Shown here: positions 11,807 to 23,021 of the stretch, one piece after another
Layout of the letters: every line of letters starts with the position of its first letter
How positions within the stretch are numbered: the stretch's first letter is position 1
Assembly: GCA_015680685.1 (NCBI GenBank)
Contig: MNCI01011967.1
Location: 41,977 to 105,976, forward strand
Length of the DNA stretch: 64,000 nucleotides
Direction: 5' to 3'
Source of the DNA: Gnetum montanum
Taxonomy: Eukaryota > Streptophyta > Gnetopsida > Gnetales > Gnetaceae
Notes under the pieces: model-generated
What the model saw: only the letters and a program-made list of their open reading frames with translations
Told to the model about the DNA's origin: nothing
Database searches by the model: none
Position numbers and translations under genes: made by a program

Positions 11807-13836
11807 AATGGTCAGTGCATATAATACCTCTGAGAAGGGACGACCTTGCTCACTATTTCGAATCTCCTTCTTCTAACTCAGTCATGGGGGAGATGGCCAC
11901 CTCTGCTAACCATTTGAGGCCCTTAGTTCTTTCTTTTTTAATTTTTTGTTTTACACATTTTTGTTTTACAAATTTTTTTAATTTTTCTTGTTTTTGTTTT
12001 GCAACATCATTTATACTTTCTCATTTCTTTGTGTGACTATTTTTTTTTTGTTTTTTTTCTATTATTTGGTTTTTTTTTGTTTTGTCTTTGTTTTGTTAGA
12101 TTCTTCACCTAACAATTGCTCCTGATGGTGGTATGAACTATATTCTATTGATTTCTAATGTTTGGTTTTTACCTTTGAGTTATAATGTTGATACTAATGT
12201 ATGGTTCTTTTGATATAATAGGCAATGAGTCCATGTCATCCATGCATCCATGAATTTCTATGTTCTCTCTTGGCTTGGAACTATACACTCCACTTCTTTA
12301 TTAATAAAACTATTAATGAATTGGTGACTAGGCATTTCTCAAACTAAAGGACTCAAGGATTGAAAAGGGTGTGACTTCAAAGGAATTTGATGCATTTGTG
12401 CTGGCTATTCTCTTGGGTGCTTGGATGTTTTCTTCTTGAGTTTTCCTTACCATTCCAACATTACTCCATTATTAGGAAGCTAAGCCAATAAAAATAAGTC
12501 TTTGCATGGTGTGGTTCCCATGCAAAAAGGAAAAAAGAAAAAAAATAGTGAGAATTCAAAGCACACCCCTTAGACAAAATAATCATTGGGGCTACAAGTA
12601 CTGGTTATGGAACTAAACAAACATGTTCCCTATAACTAAGGCCCTTTCTCGCTTCCTACTTCTCCCTTTCTCATTTTCCTCAGAATGGTGTTGACTCTTT
12701 GGTAGAAGAATTCTTGTTACTTCAAGTGGATGGATTGGCCAAGTGTATTAATGCAAAGTCACTGAATGTGCATTGTTTGAGGCTGGATTTGGAATGAGAT
12801 CTACTCAGTCACATTAACCATAAATACACAAGGGGCTATACACCACCTTATTCTTGGGACTCCATTCCATTCTTTTCTCCTCATCATTCTTTCTCCATTT
12901 TCCACTTCATTGTCGGTTGTATTAGTAGTCTCTATCTTGGTTGATGCATTGTTTTCTCTTTGGTGGATTCTTGTAGTTAAGTCTTTAACTCTTGCTTCTA
13001 AAAAACATTTCCAGAGCCTATGGACTCTTTGAATGTGGGTTTTTCAAGGCATAAATGGCATGAACCTACTTTGGGGAGGACCCACTAACATTCCTATTTG
13101 ATGCATTAGTTAACTTATTTCCCTTAAACATTTCCACAATCAACATTTTTTTTATTTCATTCCCATCTCTAACATCCATTTTATCGGTGTTTCTATTGTT
13201 TCTTTCTCTCCATCTTTTTTATTCCTTATCGTTTTCTATTCTATTGCTACCAGAGGATCGCTCTTAGTCATGGGAGTCCTGGTCCAATTTTTTCAATTTT
13301 TCCTAATCCCTACACCTTAGGTAGTCACCAGTGTTATATCTCTAGAATCTGTATTGGCCATATCACAACTCAGCCAATGGATCTTACACCGAGGCAAGGT
13401 ATCAACTATATTGTAATTTACTTATCCTTCCTCATATGTGACTGTGTTGTGTGTGTAGATGGCAATCATACAGCAATGGACTGGACCTGGAGGAAACACT
13501 CAGGATGGACTAGTGCTGATATGGTTGTGCAAGGAAGAAGATTGATGGCACGACTATGTATGGACAATGGAAGGCAGAATCTTAACATCGGCAGTAACAC
13601 GTCTTCTCCTTTTTTCTCTCTCTCTTCTCTCTCAGCTGCCAAATAAGGCTAGATTTCAATTATGTATAGTGTTCACTCTTGTGGTCATGAACACTAATGT
13701 TGCCATGTATTGTAATGTTAATCCATTCATATGTCATCTCATTCACCATTAGTTGTCATTCAAGTCAATAATCCCATACCTTTCCAATCTTTTATAAGAA
13801 ACTTGAGGATGAGTTTTCATTTAGTCATGGGGGTAT
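11807..13836 (+). other. 3' noncoding region between integrase and LTR
   Basis: Long region without a convincing frame. It opens with GTCATGGGGGAGAT (11881-11894), then a T-rich tract (11930-12110). A second GTCATGGGGG at about 13824 lies directly before the LTR start and could act as the polypurine tract. A small open frame at 13377-13646 has no recognisable domain. Athila-type elements often have such a long tail, sometimes with an env-like frame; I see none here. Confidence 0.5.
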
Positions 13837-14662
13837 GATGAACTGCAATATCACATACATGATATCGTGCATGCGATATCATGTCCACCACATGATATCT
13901 CATACACGATATCACGTCTTGCCTCATATTTTATAAATAAGAGGTAGCTCCCTTGGTTCCAAGACATTTAGATTTAGACCCTTAGCTAGACTCTTGCATT
14001 TTTATCATTCCAGAGTTAGAATTATTTCTATGTGCCCGTAGTAAGAGTCATAGAGTGAACAGATCTTTATTCAAGCAATTTGTACCTAAGCACAATTTTT
14101 TGTATGACAATAAAGACGAACTTTATGATAAACCTTGTAGCATAAAAATTAAGCTAATTAGTAATTAATGATTTTTTAACACTTTCCTAGCTAATTAATA
14201 TCTCTCTCAACCTTCAACTCCCTTAGTTAAATACACCCAGTACAACCACTTCGAGCATGCATGTAGCGCTTGGTAAACCAATAACGATTAGTGTTTGGTA
14301 ATCCTAGTAGTGTTGCACTAGTTCAGGATGTGTATGGCAAGCGGGAATGGATACTGGTGTTAGGAACATTTAGAACTTAATTAATGAATAGTTAATGTAA
14401 GTTAGCCACTTAGTTCTCTCTCCCTCTCCTTTATTAGTAGAAGACATAAAAAATACAAAAGCTATAAAAATCATGTACCTCAAGCTTACTTAACCATACA
14501 ACTGTGACAATACAAGTAAGTTTGGGAAGACAACAATTGATTGACCCTGAGTGTTCCATTAAGGCGCATAAGCACTTGGTCCTTGGATTTTGACCGGATC
14601 ATGCATGAAATGCTCGTATTCGTATAGTTGAGTGTAGGGGTACCTCACCACTCATCAGTCAA
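13837..14662 (+). repeat. 3' LTR of the Athila-like element
   Basis: Begins TGATGAACTG after a G-rich tract. A TATA-like ATTTTATAAATAAGAGG lies at 13928-13944, and the second half matches 2860-3205 near the other end of the element. The right end is placed near CTCATCAGTCA by comparison with 3195-3207 and is approximate. The LTR carries the GATATC cluster described separately, upstream of the TATA-like box. Confidence 0.55.
13857..13917. repeat. Four GATATC sites in two 28-bp near-palindromes
   Basis: GATATC occurs at 13861, 13875, 13894 and 13908 (spacing 14, 19, 14). Each pair forms a 28-bp near-palindrome starting ACATGATATC, at 13857-13884 and 13890-13917, separated by CCACC. The cluster sits just upstream of a TATA-like box in the LTR, where promoter-binding sites would be expected. 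Binding by any factor is inference. Confidence 0.7.
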
Positions 14663-14807
14663 GTTCATGCTACTAGTACTTACTATGTATTTTTAACTTT
14701 GAAAAATCAAAATTCAAGATTTCTATTATCATGGAATCAAATTGAATATTTAATGTAGGAGTTCAGTAGTATTTATAAGAATTACAACCTAGATACATTG
14801 AATTTAT

Positions 14808-14861
14808 GATATCATATGAAAGAATATGATATCACAGCTATGATATCATAGATAAGATATC
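14808..14861. repeat. Second cluster of four GATATC sites
   Basis: GATATC at 14808, 14828, 14842 and 14856 (spacing 20, 14, 14), most within ATGATATCAT-like palindromes. It lies outside the LTR as I bound it, about 900 bp downstream of the first cluster, and shares its 14-bp spacing. It may mark a second, more decayed LTR or an independent repeat. Confidence 0.7.
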
Positions 14862-15126
14862 ATAGGTGTGATGTTGCACATGACTAATTAATCATTCATT
14901 AGCTATTTAATTAAGTCTTAAATTTTATATTTTATATTGAAGCATAGTTAGAGAATTGAAGCACAAAATTATTATTTACCAAATACAACTATATTATAAA
15001 TTTAATTATAATTTTGAAATTCTCACTTGTTCAATTTCATCAATTGTGTATCCTTGCTAGAAATTAGTTCTTTCATAAAAATTCAATCAAATTTGAAAAG
15101 CTTTAACTTTTTCTACTATAATAATT

Positions 15127-15146
15127 CAATATCAGAGCAAGGGTTT
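15127..15146 (+). other. Copia primer-binding-like site
   Basis: CAATATCAGAGCAAGGGTTT resembles the TGGTATCAGAGC start complementary to initiator methionine tRNA that follows the 5' LTR of many copia elements. It lies 30-50 bp before a copia gag remnant, which supports the reading. The LTR before it was not delimited. Confidence 0.55.
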
Positions 15147-15174
15147 AAAGAAATCTAGGTTCTCAAAAAGAAAT

Positions 15175-15760
15175 ACCCAAGTGCTCTATCATCTTTGATG
15201 GAATCCAGTGTTTCATAATATGGAGAAATTCAATAGAAGGATTGTTTAGATATTATGAAGTAGATTGCATTATTATCTTAGGCTTCTAATAACTAAATGA
15301 TTTCAAAGGAAGGATAGATGACCAAATTTTATAATATGATAGAGACAACAAGAAGAAAACCAAGGTAATAATGATGGTTATTTTCAATGTTTCCCAAAGA
15401 TCATGATTACAATCAACAAATGATGTATGGAAAAGATTTTATCTTAACTACCAGGGTAAGGTTGACAACATGGAGATCTAAGAACTATTTCACCACATAG
15501 AGATGAATACATACACTATTTTTTCATAAGGATCTATGAAAGCTTAAGGCATATAGATGAATATGGATGTAGATTTATTGGAAAATTAAGTGTTTAGAAA
15601 GTTGTTGCTTTTTACAATGATCCAAATATAAGAATATAATGAAAAATTTCATACAATCAAGAGACATGAATTATGCAATAGTTAAATATTTTTTTCAAAA
15701 TTTAGCATAAAAAATCCTAGAAAATACACACAATTATTAGGCATACATGACCAAAATAGG
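15175..15760 (+). pseudogene. gag: Copia gag remnant
   Basis: About 15185 reads SIIFDGIQCFIIWRNSIEG, matching the copia gag opening (pattern: P-I-F-D-G-x-N-x-x-x-W-x-x-x-M). About 15415-15480 reads NDVWKRFYLNYQGKVDNMEI, matching the segment W-x-x-L-x-x-x-Y-x-G-x-x-x-V-x-x-A/M. A further frame gives YFFIRIYESLRHIDEYG, like the YFxRxxExxNxIRxLGE helix. Frameshifts and stops are frequent and no zinc knuckle was found. No copia pol follows, so the rest of this element is lost or unrecognisable. Confidence 0.55.
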
Positions 15761-18231
15761 TATAAGATATTTTCATTTTCTCCTACTATTTAGGATTGAT
15801 ATGTTTGAGTGATGTTCTCTTGGATGTTTGTGTCCTCTCCAAATGCTTTTTCTTATTGCTCTTTAATTTATTTTTGTTATGCCCTTGCAATAATAGAATG
15901 AGTTTTACCTCTTCCTATAAAATAATTTATCAAAACTAAAAACCTTAATGATATAATATAATATTGTAAGTTTATAATGTTGTAAACTAAAAATTTCAAT
16001 GTTATGATTATTAAAAAATAAAATTTAAATGTTAACATATATAAAACTCATGCTCTAGTGCACACATAATTTACCTTATACCTAACCATCTCATTTATTA
16101 AAATAATATAGAAAAGTTTGTACTTCAAATAGTTATATGTCTAATAAATTATAAAACTTTTAATGTTTTACCACTAGTCCAACAATGAGATGTTATCTTA
16201 GTGGTAAGACTCTTGATTTGAGAACTCCATATCATGGATTCAAAAATAGTAGGCAACTTTGAGTTTTAAAGTTCTATTTAGACTATATAACTTGAAGTGT
16301 ACCTATTTTAAAATTACTTTAGGATTCCCACTCCATTCCCCCCTTCTCCTTATAATATTTTACCATAAAAATTTTACTTGCTCATTAAATTTACAAGCCA
16401 ATTAATAGAACAAGAAAGAGATCATAAGTGTAAGTTACATGAAAAACTTTTGATTTTTAGGAATAAAAATTATTATTTCTTCATTAAATTCTAGGTTTAG
16501 AGCCTACTATTTTCTACAGAGAATTATAAAAAAGCATTCATTGCTTGTGTAGAGTTATCATTTTGTTTCTTTGTACATTCTAAAAACATTACACAATCAG
16601 CAATGGGTAGTGTTTTATTTATTGATCTAATATGAATAAATGTTAATGATTGTATAAGTAAAACATAATTGATTTAGTCTTTTTGTTAATGACAAGGATC
16701 ACAAGATATTTTAGGGTGAACTAAAAATATTAATTTTAATCAATAAATAAACTATTTGTTTAAATATTTAAAAGTAAAAATCAATAACCTATAAAGTTGG
16801 TTTAATGCCCAAGGCTAAGTACATGAACTTCGTCATTAGACAAGTCCATAAGACCTCCCCAAATGCATCCAGAACCTTCAATGATGGACTTGGCTATGTT
16901 TCTTATAATTATATCTTTATGTTAGCATTAGTTGGGTATTTATTAATATTGGAGGAATCATTGGAAATAAAAAATTTTCTATAAATAGCATTGGTTTCTT
17001 TTAATAGTTTTAACATTTTTGATTTAGTAAAAACTTGCGATGATGAATGTTTAGAAGATTTTGTAGTTCCAAGATTTATTAAATATTAAGAAAAAAATAA
17101 AAATAATATGAGAAATACACTTAGAAGGTATTTTTTCTTTATATAAGAATTATTTCATAAATGTTTTATATATTGAAAACATAGATGAGTATAAGCAATG
17201 TATTTGGCTAAAAATCAATCATCAACATCGTTGTGTGCTTTTTTCTATTTATTATTTTTCCTCTAGAGAAAATATGCTTCAAAATACTATATGATTATTC
17301 AAAGATTTTTCTTCCTAGAATTTGGAAAAAGATATTATAGAATTTACAAAAGAAGCACATTTTATTTGTGAAGAGAGTTGAACTTCAACAAACAAATATT
17401 GTTCATTGGTAGCATAAAATTGGTAGCATAGATTTTTCTAATAATAATTGGTCTTAGCATTTTTCAAATAGTAATATCAATAGAAGGGGATAACAATTCT
17501 TTTAATGTGCAGAGATTTAGATCTTTTCATTTTTAATAGAGTCACTAGTCTCCAAGGTTTACGTCATTCATATTTATAAGATCTTAAGTTAACTCATGCA
17601 TTAACTTGCTTTTATCTTCTAGTATGAAATCTCATAATCATCATTTGGAATTTATTTTACAAATTAATTTGTAGTTTGATGTAGAAAAGAAAAGAAAAAT
17701 CATCAAGAAAGATTACTTATAGAAGTAAAAGATAAATATAAGGAAGTATTTAAAAAATCATTGGAGTTTATAGTAAAAATATAGAGAAAAGTTTTCTTGA
17801 GGTTACTAAGAAATTTAATAATGGTTACAAAAGTAAAGCTCATAAAGCTTGATTTGATGAAGAAGAGAAAAATTCAACTCTAAGAATTCACTTTGCCACA
17901 TTGGCAAAGTGCTACATAATCTTGTAGAGCTCTTTTCTAAAGATGAATTTCAATCTCACAATTCAACTCTACCACAACTAAAGATGATCCTAATTGGATT
18001 TCTCTACAAGCTACATTAGCATCTAGAGTAGGCTTGTAGGGGAAAATTTTAACTCTACAAAAGAAGTTTTGCCACATTGGCACTCTTGGATTAGGGGAAT
18101 TAGTGAAGATTTAGCCTTTTAAGCCAAGATCATAGTGCTAAGTTGCATCAACATGTAGCGCTAATTTAAAGAGATAAATTTTAGTTCTACATAGAAGCTT
18201 TATCACATCAATCAAGATCACCGCACCTTAC
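15761..18231. other. AT-rich stretch, no gene seen
   Basis: Very AT-rich with no credible coding signal. It contains the tRNA-like segment at 16185-16330. From about 17850 phrases such as CTCTACAA and TTGCCACATTGGCA recur, resembling the wording of the copia LTR at 50150-50500, so 17850-18231 may be a related LTR leading into the minisatellite. Confidence 0.4.
16185..16330 (+). repeat. tRNA-derived SINE-like segment
   Basis: TATCTTAGTGG (16194-16204) resembles an internal Pol III box A and GGATTCAAAAA (16236-16246) a decayed box B; the spacing suits a tRNA gene. The text between them reads like a degenerated tRNA body, with no clear anticodon stem. A similar pair occurs near 22595 and 22631. 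A weak call. Confidence 0.3.
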
Positions 18232-18880
18232 CATGTTAGCATCTAGATCTAGCACATTTTCATCTAGATGATACCAAGAGCTTCTACCATGTCAGCATCT
18301 TGTACACATCAGTAGTGCCATTTGGTAGTAGCCATATTATCATCTAGATCTAGCTCCTTTTCATCTATGTGATATTGGCAACTTTTACCATGTTGGTAGT
18401 GCCATGTGGTACTAGTCACGTTAGCATATAGATTTAGCTCATTTTCAACTACATGATACTAGCAGCTTTTGTCACATTACTAGTGCCATGTGAAAATAGT
18501 CATGTTAGCATCTAGATCTAGCTCATTTTTATCTAGATGATACTAGTAGCTTTTACCACATTAACATCTCATACACATCAATAGTATCCAATGGCAATAT
18601 CCATGTTAACATCTAGATCTATCTCATTTTCATCTAGATGATACTGATAGCTTCTACAACATTAGCAATGCCATGTGGTAGTATCCATGTTAACATCTAG
18701 ACCTATTTCATTTTCATCTAGATGATATTGATAGATTCTACCACATCAACAATGCCACATGGTAGTATTCACATTAACATCTAGATCTAACTCATTTTCA
18801 TCTATATGATATTAGTAACTTTTACCACATTAGCATCTCATACATGTCAATAGTAGCGATGTCAATAGTGAAACATTAGC
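18232..18880. repeat. Minisatellite with higher-order 101-84-84 bp structure
   Basis: The word TCTAGATCT (or a variant) starts at about 18242, 18343, 18427, 18511, 18612, 18696 and 18780, giving spacings of 101, 84, 84, 101, 84, 84 bp. Units 1, 4 and 7 carry an extra 17-18 bp related to TCTCATACACATCAATAG; units 2, 3, 5 and 6 lack it. The array is therefore a 269-bp higher-order repeat of three monomers, present about 2.3 times. Each monomer has the self-complementary words CATCTAGAT and ATCTAGATG, so hairpins are possible. Confidence 0.8.
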
Positions 18881-18888
18881 ATTGCCAC

Positions 18889-19403
18889 CTACACATCTAT
18901 AATTAGTCCACACTTCAATTCCTTGTGTGCCACATCAGCTCCATGACAGCTTTGCGGTGGCAGTTCTTTCAATGACATCTTCAGTTTTGATTTTCTGTTT
19001 CGGATCTGCACACCTTCAACGCCATCATGGACATTCTCTGTAAGGCTCGCAAGGTGTGCACTACTCAGAGGATTTTTTGGTAGTTGCAGGGTCATTTCGT
19101 AGCTTACCTTACCCTTTCCTGTGACCGGTGCCTCAAAAAAGGGGCCTTCCATGGCTCAGAACATTTCTGTGAAATAATCTACTGTGAATCCAACCAATGT
19201 CGTGATTTACAATACTTTGTTGTAGGAATTCTCCAGTTGTGACCTCGCCAAATAGGCCTGGGCTTTCCCAAGGAATGCATTTCAAATTTTTTAGGCACAA
19301 ATGTCATTCGCTCCTGGAACCTACAATCTGAAACAGCAGCCATGCCCAACGCCGATGCATTCGATATCGCATACCAGTCCACTGAACACGGCAACAAAGA
19401 CAC
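18889..19403 (-). pseudogene. Fragment of an unidentified protein-coding gene
   Basis: On the minus strand, 19403-19179 is open and reads VDWYAISNASALGMAA, then FVPKKFEMHSLGKPRPIW and HNWRIPTTKYC to a stop. 19152-18889 in another frame is also open (MEGPFFEAPVTGKGKVSYE onward). The stretch is richer in G+C than its flanks and has protein-like composition. The first part recurs at 852-959. I do not recognise the family; it may be a captured host-gene exon or exons. A TTAG just upstream (minus strand) suggests retained intron sequence. Confidence 0.45.
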
Positions 19404-19643
19404 AAAGGCACACTAAGATAGGTGTTAAGAGATATTTTGGGCCGATGTCAGTAAATCAGAGTTGCAGTTCATCAAAAATAAAATTTTAAATGGTCTGGTA
19501 ATTAATTCAGCAATGTCACAATGTCACATACGCTAATAGTGTGAAGCCCTGGTTATAGACTTACCTTTTAATTTATTATTCCAAGGCTTCAAGACATTAT
19601 TTTTTAAACATTATTACTACCCATAAATATTTATAATATTAAT
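19296..19643 (-). repeat. Inverted-repeat copy B of the gene-derived fragment
   Basis: Reverse complement matches 615-959, including the AT-rich part, the CATATGCTAATAGTGTGAA-like block and the peptide-coding part. Copy B has a short duplication of TGTCACA relative to copy A. It runs directly into the assembly gap, so its outer end is unknown. Confidence 0.65.
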
Positions 19644-20455
19644 NNNNNNNNNNNNNNNNNNNNNNNNNNNNNNNNNNNNNNNNNNNNNNNNNNNNNNNNN
19701 NNNNNNNNNNNNNNNNNNNNNNNNNNNNNNNNNNNNNNNNNNNNNNNNNNNNNNNNNNNNNNNNNNNNNNNNNNNNNNNNNNNNNNNNNNNNNNNNNNNN
19801 NNNNNNNNNNNNNNNNNNNNNNNNNNNNNNNNNNNNNNNNNNNNNNNNNNNNNNNNNNNNNNNNNNNNNNNNNNNNNNNNNNNNNNNNNNNNNNNNNNNN
19901 NNNNNNNNNNNNNNNNNNNNNNNNNNNNNNNNNNNNNNNNNNNNNNNNNNNNNNNNNNNNNNNNNNNNNNNNNNNNNNNNNNNNNNNNNNNNNNNNNNNN
20001 NNNNNNNNNNNNNNNNNNNNNNNNNNNNNNNNNNNNNNNNNNNNNNNNNNNNNNNNNNNNNNNNNNNNNNNNNNNNNNNNNNNNNNNNNNNNNNNNNNNN
20101 NNNNNNNNNNNNNNNNNNNNNNNNNNNNNNNNNNNNNNNNNNNNNNNNNNNNNNNNNNNNNNNNNNNNNNNNNNNNNNNNNNNNNNNNNNNNNNNNNNNN
20201 NNNNNNNNNNNNNNNNNNNNNNNNNNNNNNNNNNNNNNNNNNNNNNNNNNNNNNNNNNNNNNNNNNNNNNNNNNNNNNNNNNNNNNNNNNNNNNNNNNNN
20301 NNNNNNNNNNNNNNNNNNNNNNNNNNNNNNNNNNNNNNNNNNNNNNNNNNNNNNNNNNNNNNNNNNNNNNNNNNNNNNNNNNNNNNNNNNNNNNNNNNNN
20401 NNNNNNNNNNNNNNNNNNNNNNNNNNNNNNNNNNNNNNNNNNNNNNNNNNNNNNN
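19644..20455. other. Assembly gap (run of N)
   Basis: 812 unknown bases. The gap begins exactly where inverted-repeat copy B leaves the window, so the repeat may have caused the break. Confidence 0.99.
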
Positions 20456-21672
20456 TTTTTGCAAAATTTTATTTGTTACAAGTAGGTATTATAAGGACCG
20501 CATAGACTAGGCAATTGAACAAAATAGGAACTCTCAACAACTCACAGTACTTGGCAAAGTTGGCTGAATCTCTTTAAGATAAGTCATTTGTAGTTTACCC
20601 ACAACGCAATTGTTTCATATTTCATAACCACACACCACAAAAGCACACACACATAATCACATTAACTACTGAGTTTATTAGGAGGTATCTGGGCCTTAGT
20701 GTTTCTAGAGACCAGCAAGCACCTAAATCCTATTCGAGGACACTCGTTGGCGGTCGTGTCCCAAATGGTCGCCAACACCTAAGAAGAAAGGTGAACCCAT
20801 GATGGTAACATAGGGGGTTATGCTAATAGATCTAGGAACATAGAATGCTAGCATGAACTATAATAAGGAATCCTTTACTAGAGTTATACATGGAGATGAC
20901 ATGTGAGGAGATTTCAAAGGTGGGGTTGGAGTCCATTTAAAACTAGATTTGCATGGAGAATCCTTCTCCAACTCTTGAATGAAGTACCCTTGATCCACAA
21001 ACACCTCCACAAAAATGGAATAACATAATAACAAAGAAAAGATAAGTATTCTAAAATCATATATTTGCTATCTATTAATCAAGTTACCTCTAGTTCTTTT
21101 CCCTTTTCCTTTTGCTTATTTAAAATTCTTCCACTTGAACCTTGTTCTAGGAACTATTTCTAATCAAAAATTAGGAACAAAATAAATAAATAAATAATGT
21201 ATGATTGAGGATAAACTTTGGAACTTAGTTCTATAGTTACCACATCATCACTTCCTAGAATTGTCTTCCTAGTACCTTTTCCTAGTCCAATCTACAGCCC
21301 AAAGTGCACTACCACATAAATACCTTAAGAAAAGTAATTAATAAATAAGAAAATATATAATAAAATATTTAAAAATTATACCTAATCAAACCCCTCTAAA
21401 TTTTTGATCTATAAAGGACCTTAGTTAGCTTTTCTTAGAACCTACAACTAAAGCCCTTACAGTTGTTTCTTCTTCAAGAAACTCAAGTGTAAATGAGGGT
21501 TGAATTTATGGAGGGTATTGGTAGAAGAATCATAACTTAATATTAATTTCATAAGGGTACATATTTTATAGTATAAGGTTCTTTTGGTTTTTTCTCTGTT
21601 GCAATAGCTAATTCCTTGACAAGGTACAAGAAAGAGAAACAAGAGAGAGACCAACCATACACTCTACCATTC

Positions 21673-22140
21673 TTACATCATGGAGAAGAAAGATGGAGTA
21701 GGAGTTAACACTGGGAAACTAGGAACCCCATAAAGCTTCACTACATATAAATCGACATAAGTGATAGTTAATCTCACTAACAAAATCAACTTCATAATAT
21801 TTCTTTTGGTTAAGGGTAGAATCTCTAACATAATCGAACAATTCTCTTTTATAAAAATATTGGAATTCAAGAGACTTTGCATTAGGAAAAAATGATTTAT
21901 CCCAATATGAAAATCTAAGGTAGTTTGAATATTCATAGGAGTAATCATTAAACTTCAAAAAATCATTTTTGAAGAAGAACCTTTCTATAGACAATAAAAA
22001 TTACACCAACTTTTATGATGTTCTTGAAACAAGAAGTTTTAAAGATAGGCAAAACTAGTAATTCATACAATCTAGAATTTTTAAGGAATTCAAATTCCTT
22101 GACATCAAACAAGTTGTAAACCAAATCTATTGCTTCAAAA
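21673..22140 (-). pseudogene. Unidentified decayed reading frame
   Basis: The minus strand from about 22140 to 22025 reads an open stretch with EAIDLVYNLFDVKEF and LYELLVLPIFKTSCFKN; a shift then leads into 21994-21719, which reads FFFKNDFLKFNDYSYEYSN, FQYFYKRELFDYVRDS and YYEVDFVSEINYHLCRF. The aromatic and acidic composition looks like real protein, and the two pieces would join after one or two frameshifts. No family is recognised: it could be a retroelement gag, another transposon protein or a host gene fragment. Confidence 0.35.
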
Positions 22141-22589
22141 ACATTATTCTATATAAAAGAATAGAAGAAAATTGTGAGCTACCTAAGGAGGTGGGAGAAG
22201 ATTGACCAGAAAGCTTTGGAGGAGTCATATCACAACTTGTTGCACCAAAATCTCTACAAAATACTATGCAAAATAATTAATTTGGGGAAAAGAGACCTTG
22301 ATTCATGAATTTATATGAATGAATTAAAATTCTAATAACTATTAAATATGCAACCAACTCAAGAAAAGTGTAGTATATTTTAGGTTAACATTTAGTTATT
22401 TATTAATTAGTTCTTAACTAACATTTAATTTTCTTGATTTTTTAATTGATAGGTTAAGTGAACTAGCATTAATCTGAGCTAAATGCATAGTGCTCTTCGA
22501 GATGATTCTAATGATACTAATTTCATTGAAATCCAACCTATGGTTTGGATGATATGGTGTTTCTCGATGTGCATGCCATTTATTAAAAT

Positions 22590-22650
22590 TGATAAATTTC
22601 ACCTTTAGTGTAAGTTAAAATTTATGTTTCATGTTCGAACCCTACCTTCA
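22590..22650 (+). repeat. tRNA-like box A/box B pair
   Basis: ATGTTCGAACCCTA (22631-22644) is a good box B; CTTTAGTGTAAG (about 22603-22614) about 30 bp before it resembles a box A. It is followed by an A-rich tail (AAAAAAATTAAAAAATAAGG). The combination suggests the end of a tRNA-derived SINE. Compare 16194-16246. Confidence 0.35.
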
Positions 22651-22985
22651 AAAAAATTAAAAAATAAGGAAAAAAATTTTGTGAAGGGGCCATGTAAGCC
22701 TCTAAGGGGGACTACACAGGCTCGACAATAGGGTGTGTAAGATAGCAAACGATCATGATGGCCCCACAGATTACTCTAAATTGGCCCTGTAGAGGGTTGC
22801 ATTGGCTCAATGGAGGACTATGAAGGGTTGCATCATTCCCCCACCTCCCCTTCCCCACCATCAACATTGTTGCATGGCTACAAGGCCCCCATAACCCTTG
22901 CCACCACACAGCACTCAATGCTATCTTTCCCTCCACCACTACACATCTTGTCTATGGCTTTGGTAACATAAAACTTTTTTTCCTA

Positions 22986-23021
22986 TCAATTGATGAAAAT
23001 TTTAAAATTTTCATCAATTGA
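22986..23021. repeat. Perfect 36-bp palindrome
   Basis: The 18-bp arms TCAATTGATGAAAATTTT and AAAATTTTCATCAATTGA abut with no spacer. Outside them TTTTTTCC and AGAAAAA continue the pairing imperfectly, to about 50 bp. It lies between unassigned sequence and the gag of the next gypsy element. No terminator or element end can be assigned. Confidence 0.9.

Larger units (their letters stand above)
2855..14662 (+). mobile_element. Decayed Athila-like Ty3/gypsy retrotransposon with duplicated pol block
   Basis: Order on the + strand: LTR remnant, gag, protease-RT-RNase H (copy 1), protease-RT-RNase H (copy 2), integrase, about 2 kb noncoding, LTR. The RT motif FMDDFSTYG, the phrase DGYSGYNQI in degenerate form, and a gag segment of the type EPFDAAMGRYYSLLHQCP place it in the non-chromovirus (Athila/Tat) branch. 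Segments 2860-3205 and 14325-14660 are homologous, sharing phrases such as GTGTATGG-AAG-GGGAAT and AGTTG-GTGTAGGG, as expected of LTRs. Numerous stops and shifts mean no autonomous activity. Outer boundaries are approximate. Confidence 0.75.

Noticed and set aside
13377-13646. Possible env-like frame in the Athila tail
   Set aside because: Too short, with no signal peptide or membrane pattern that stands out.
2855-14662. Integrated virus
   Set aside because: Gene order, primer site type and domains fit an Athila-like retrotransposon; no movement or coat protein of plant pararetroviruses is seen.
615-19643. A single 19-kb DNA transposon bounded by the inverted copies
   Set aside because: The copies differ, contain gene-like sequence, lack transposase between them and enclose unrelated retroelements; two independent fragments fit better.
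19631-20464. 277-residue frame across the gap
   Set aside because: It consists of N bases only.
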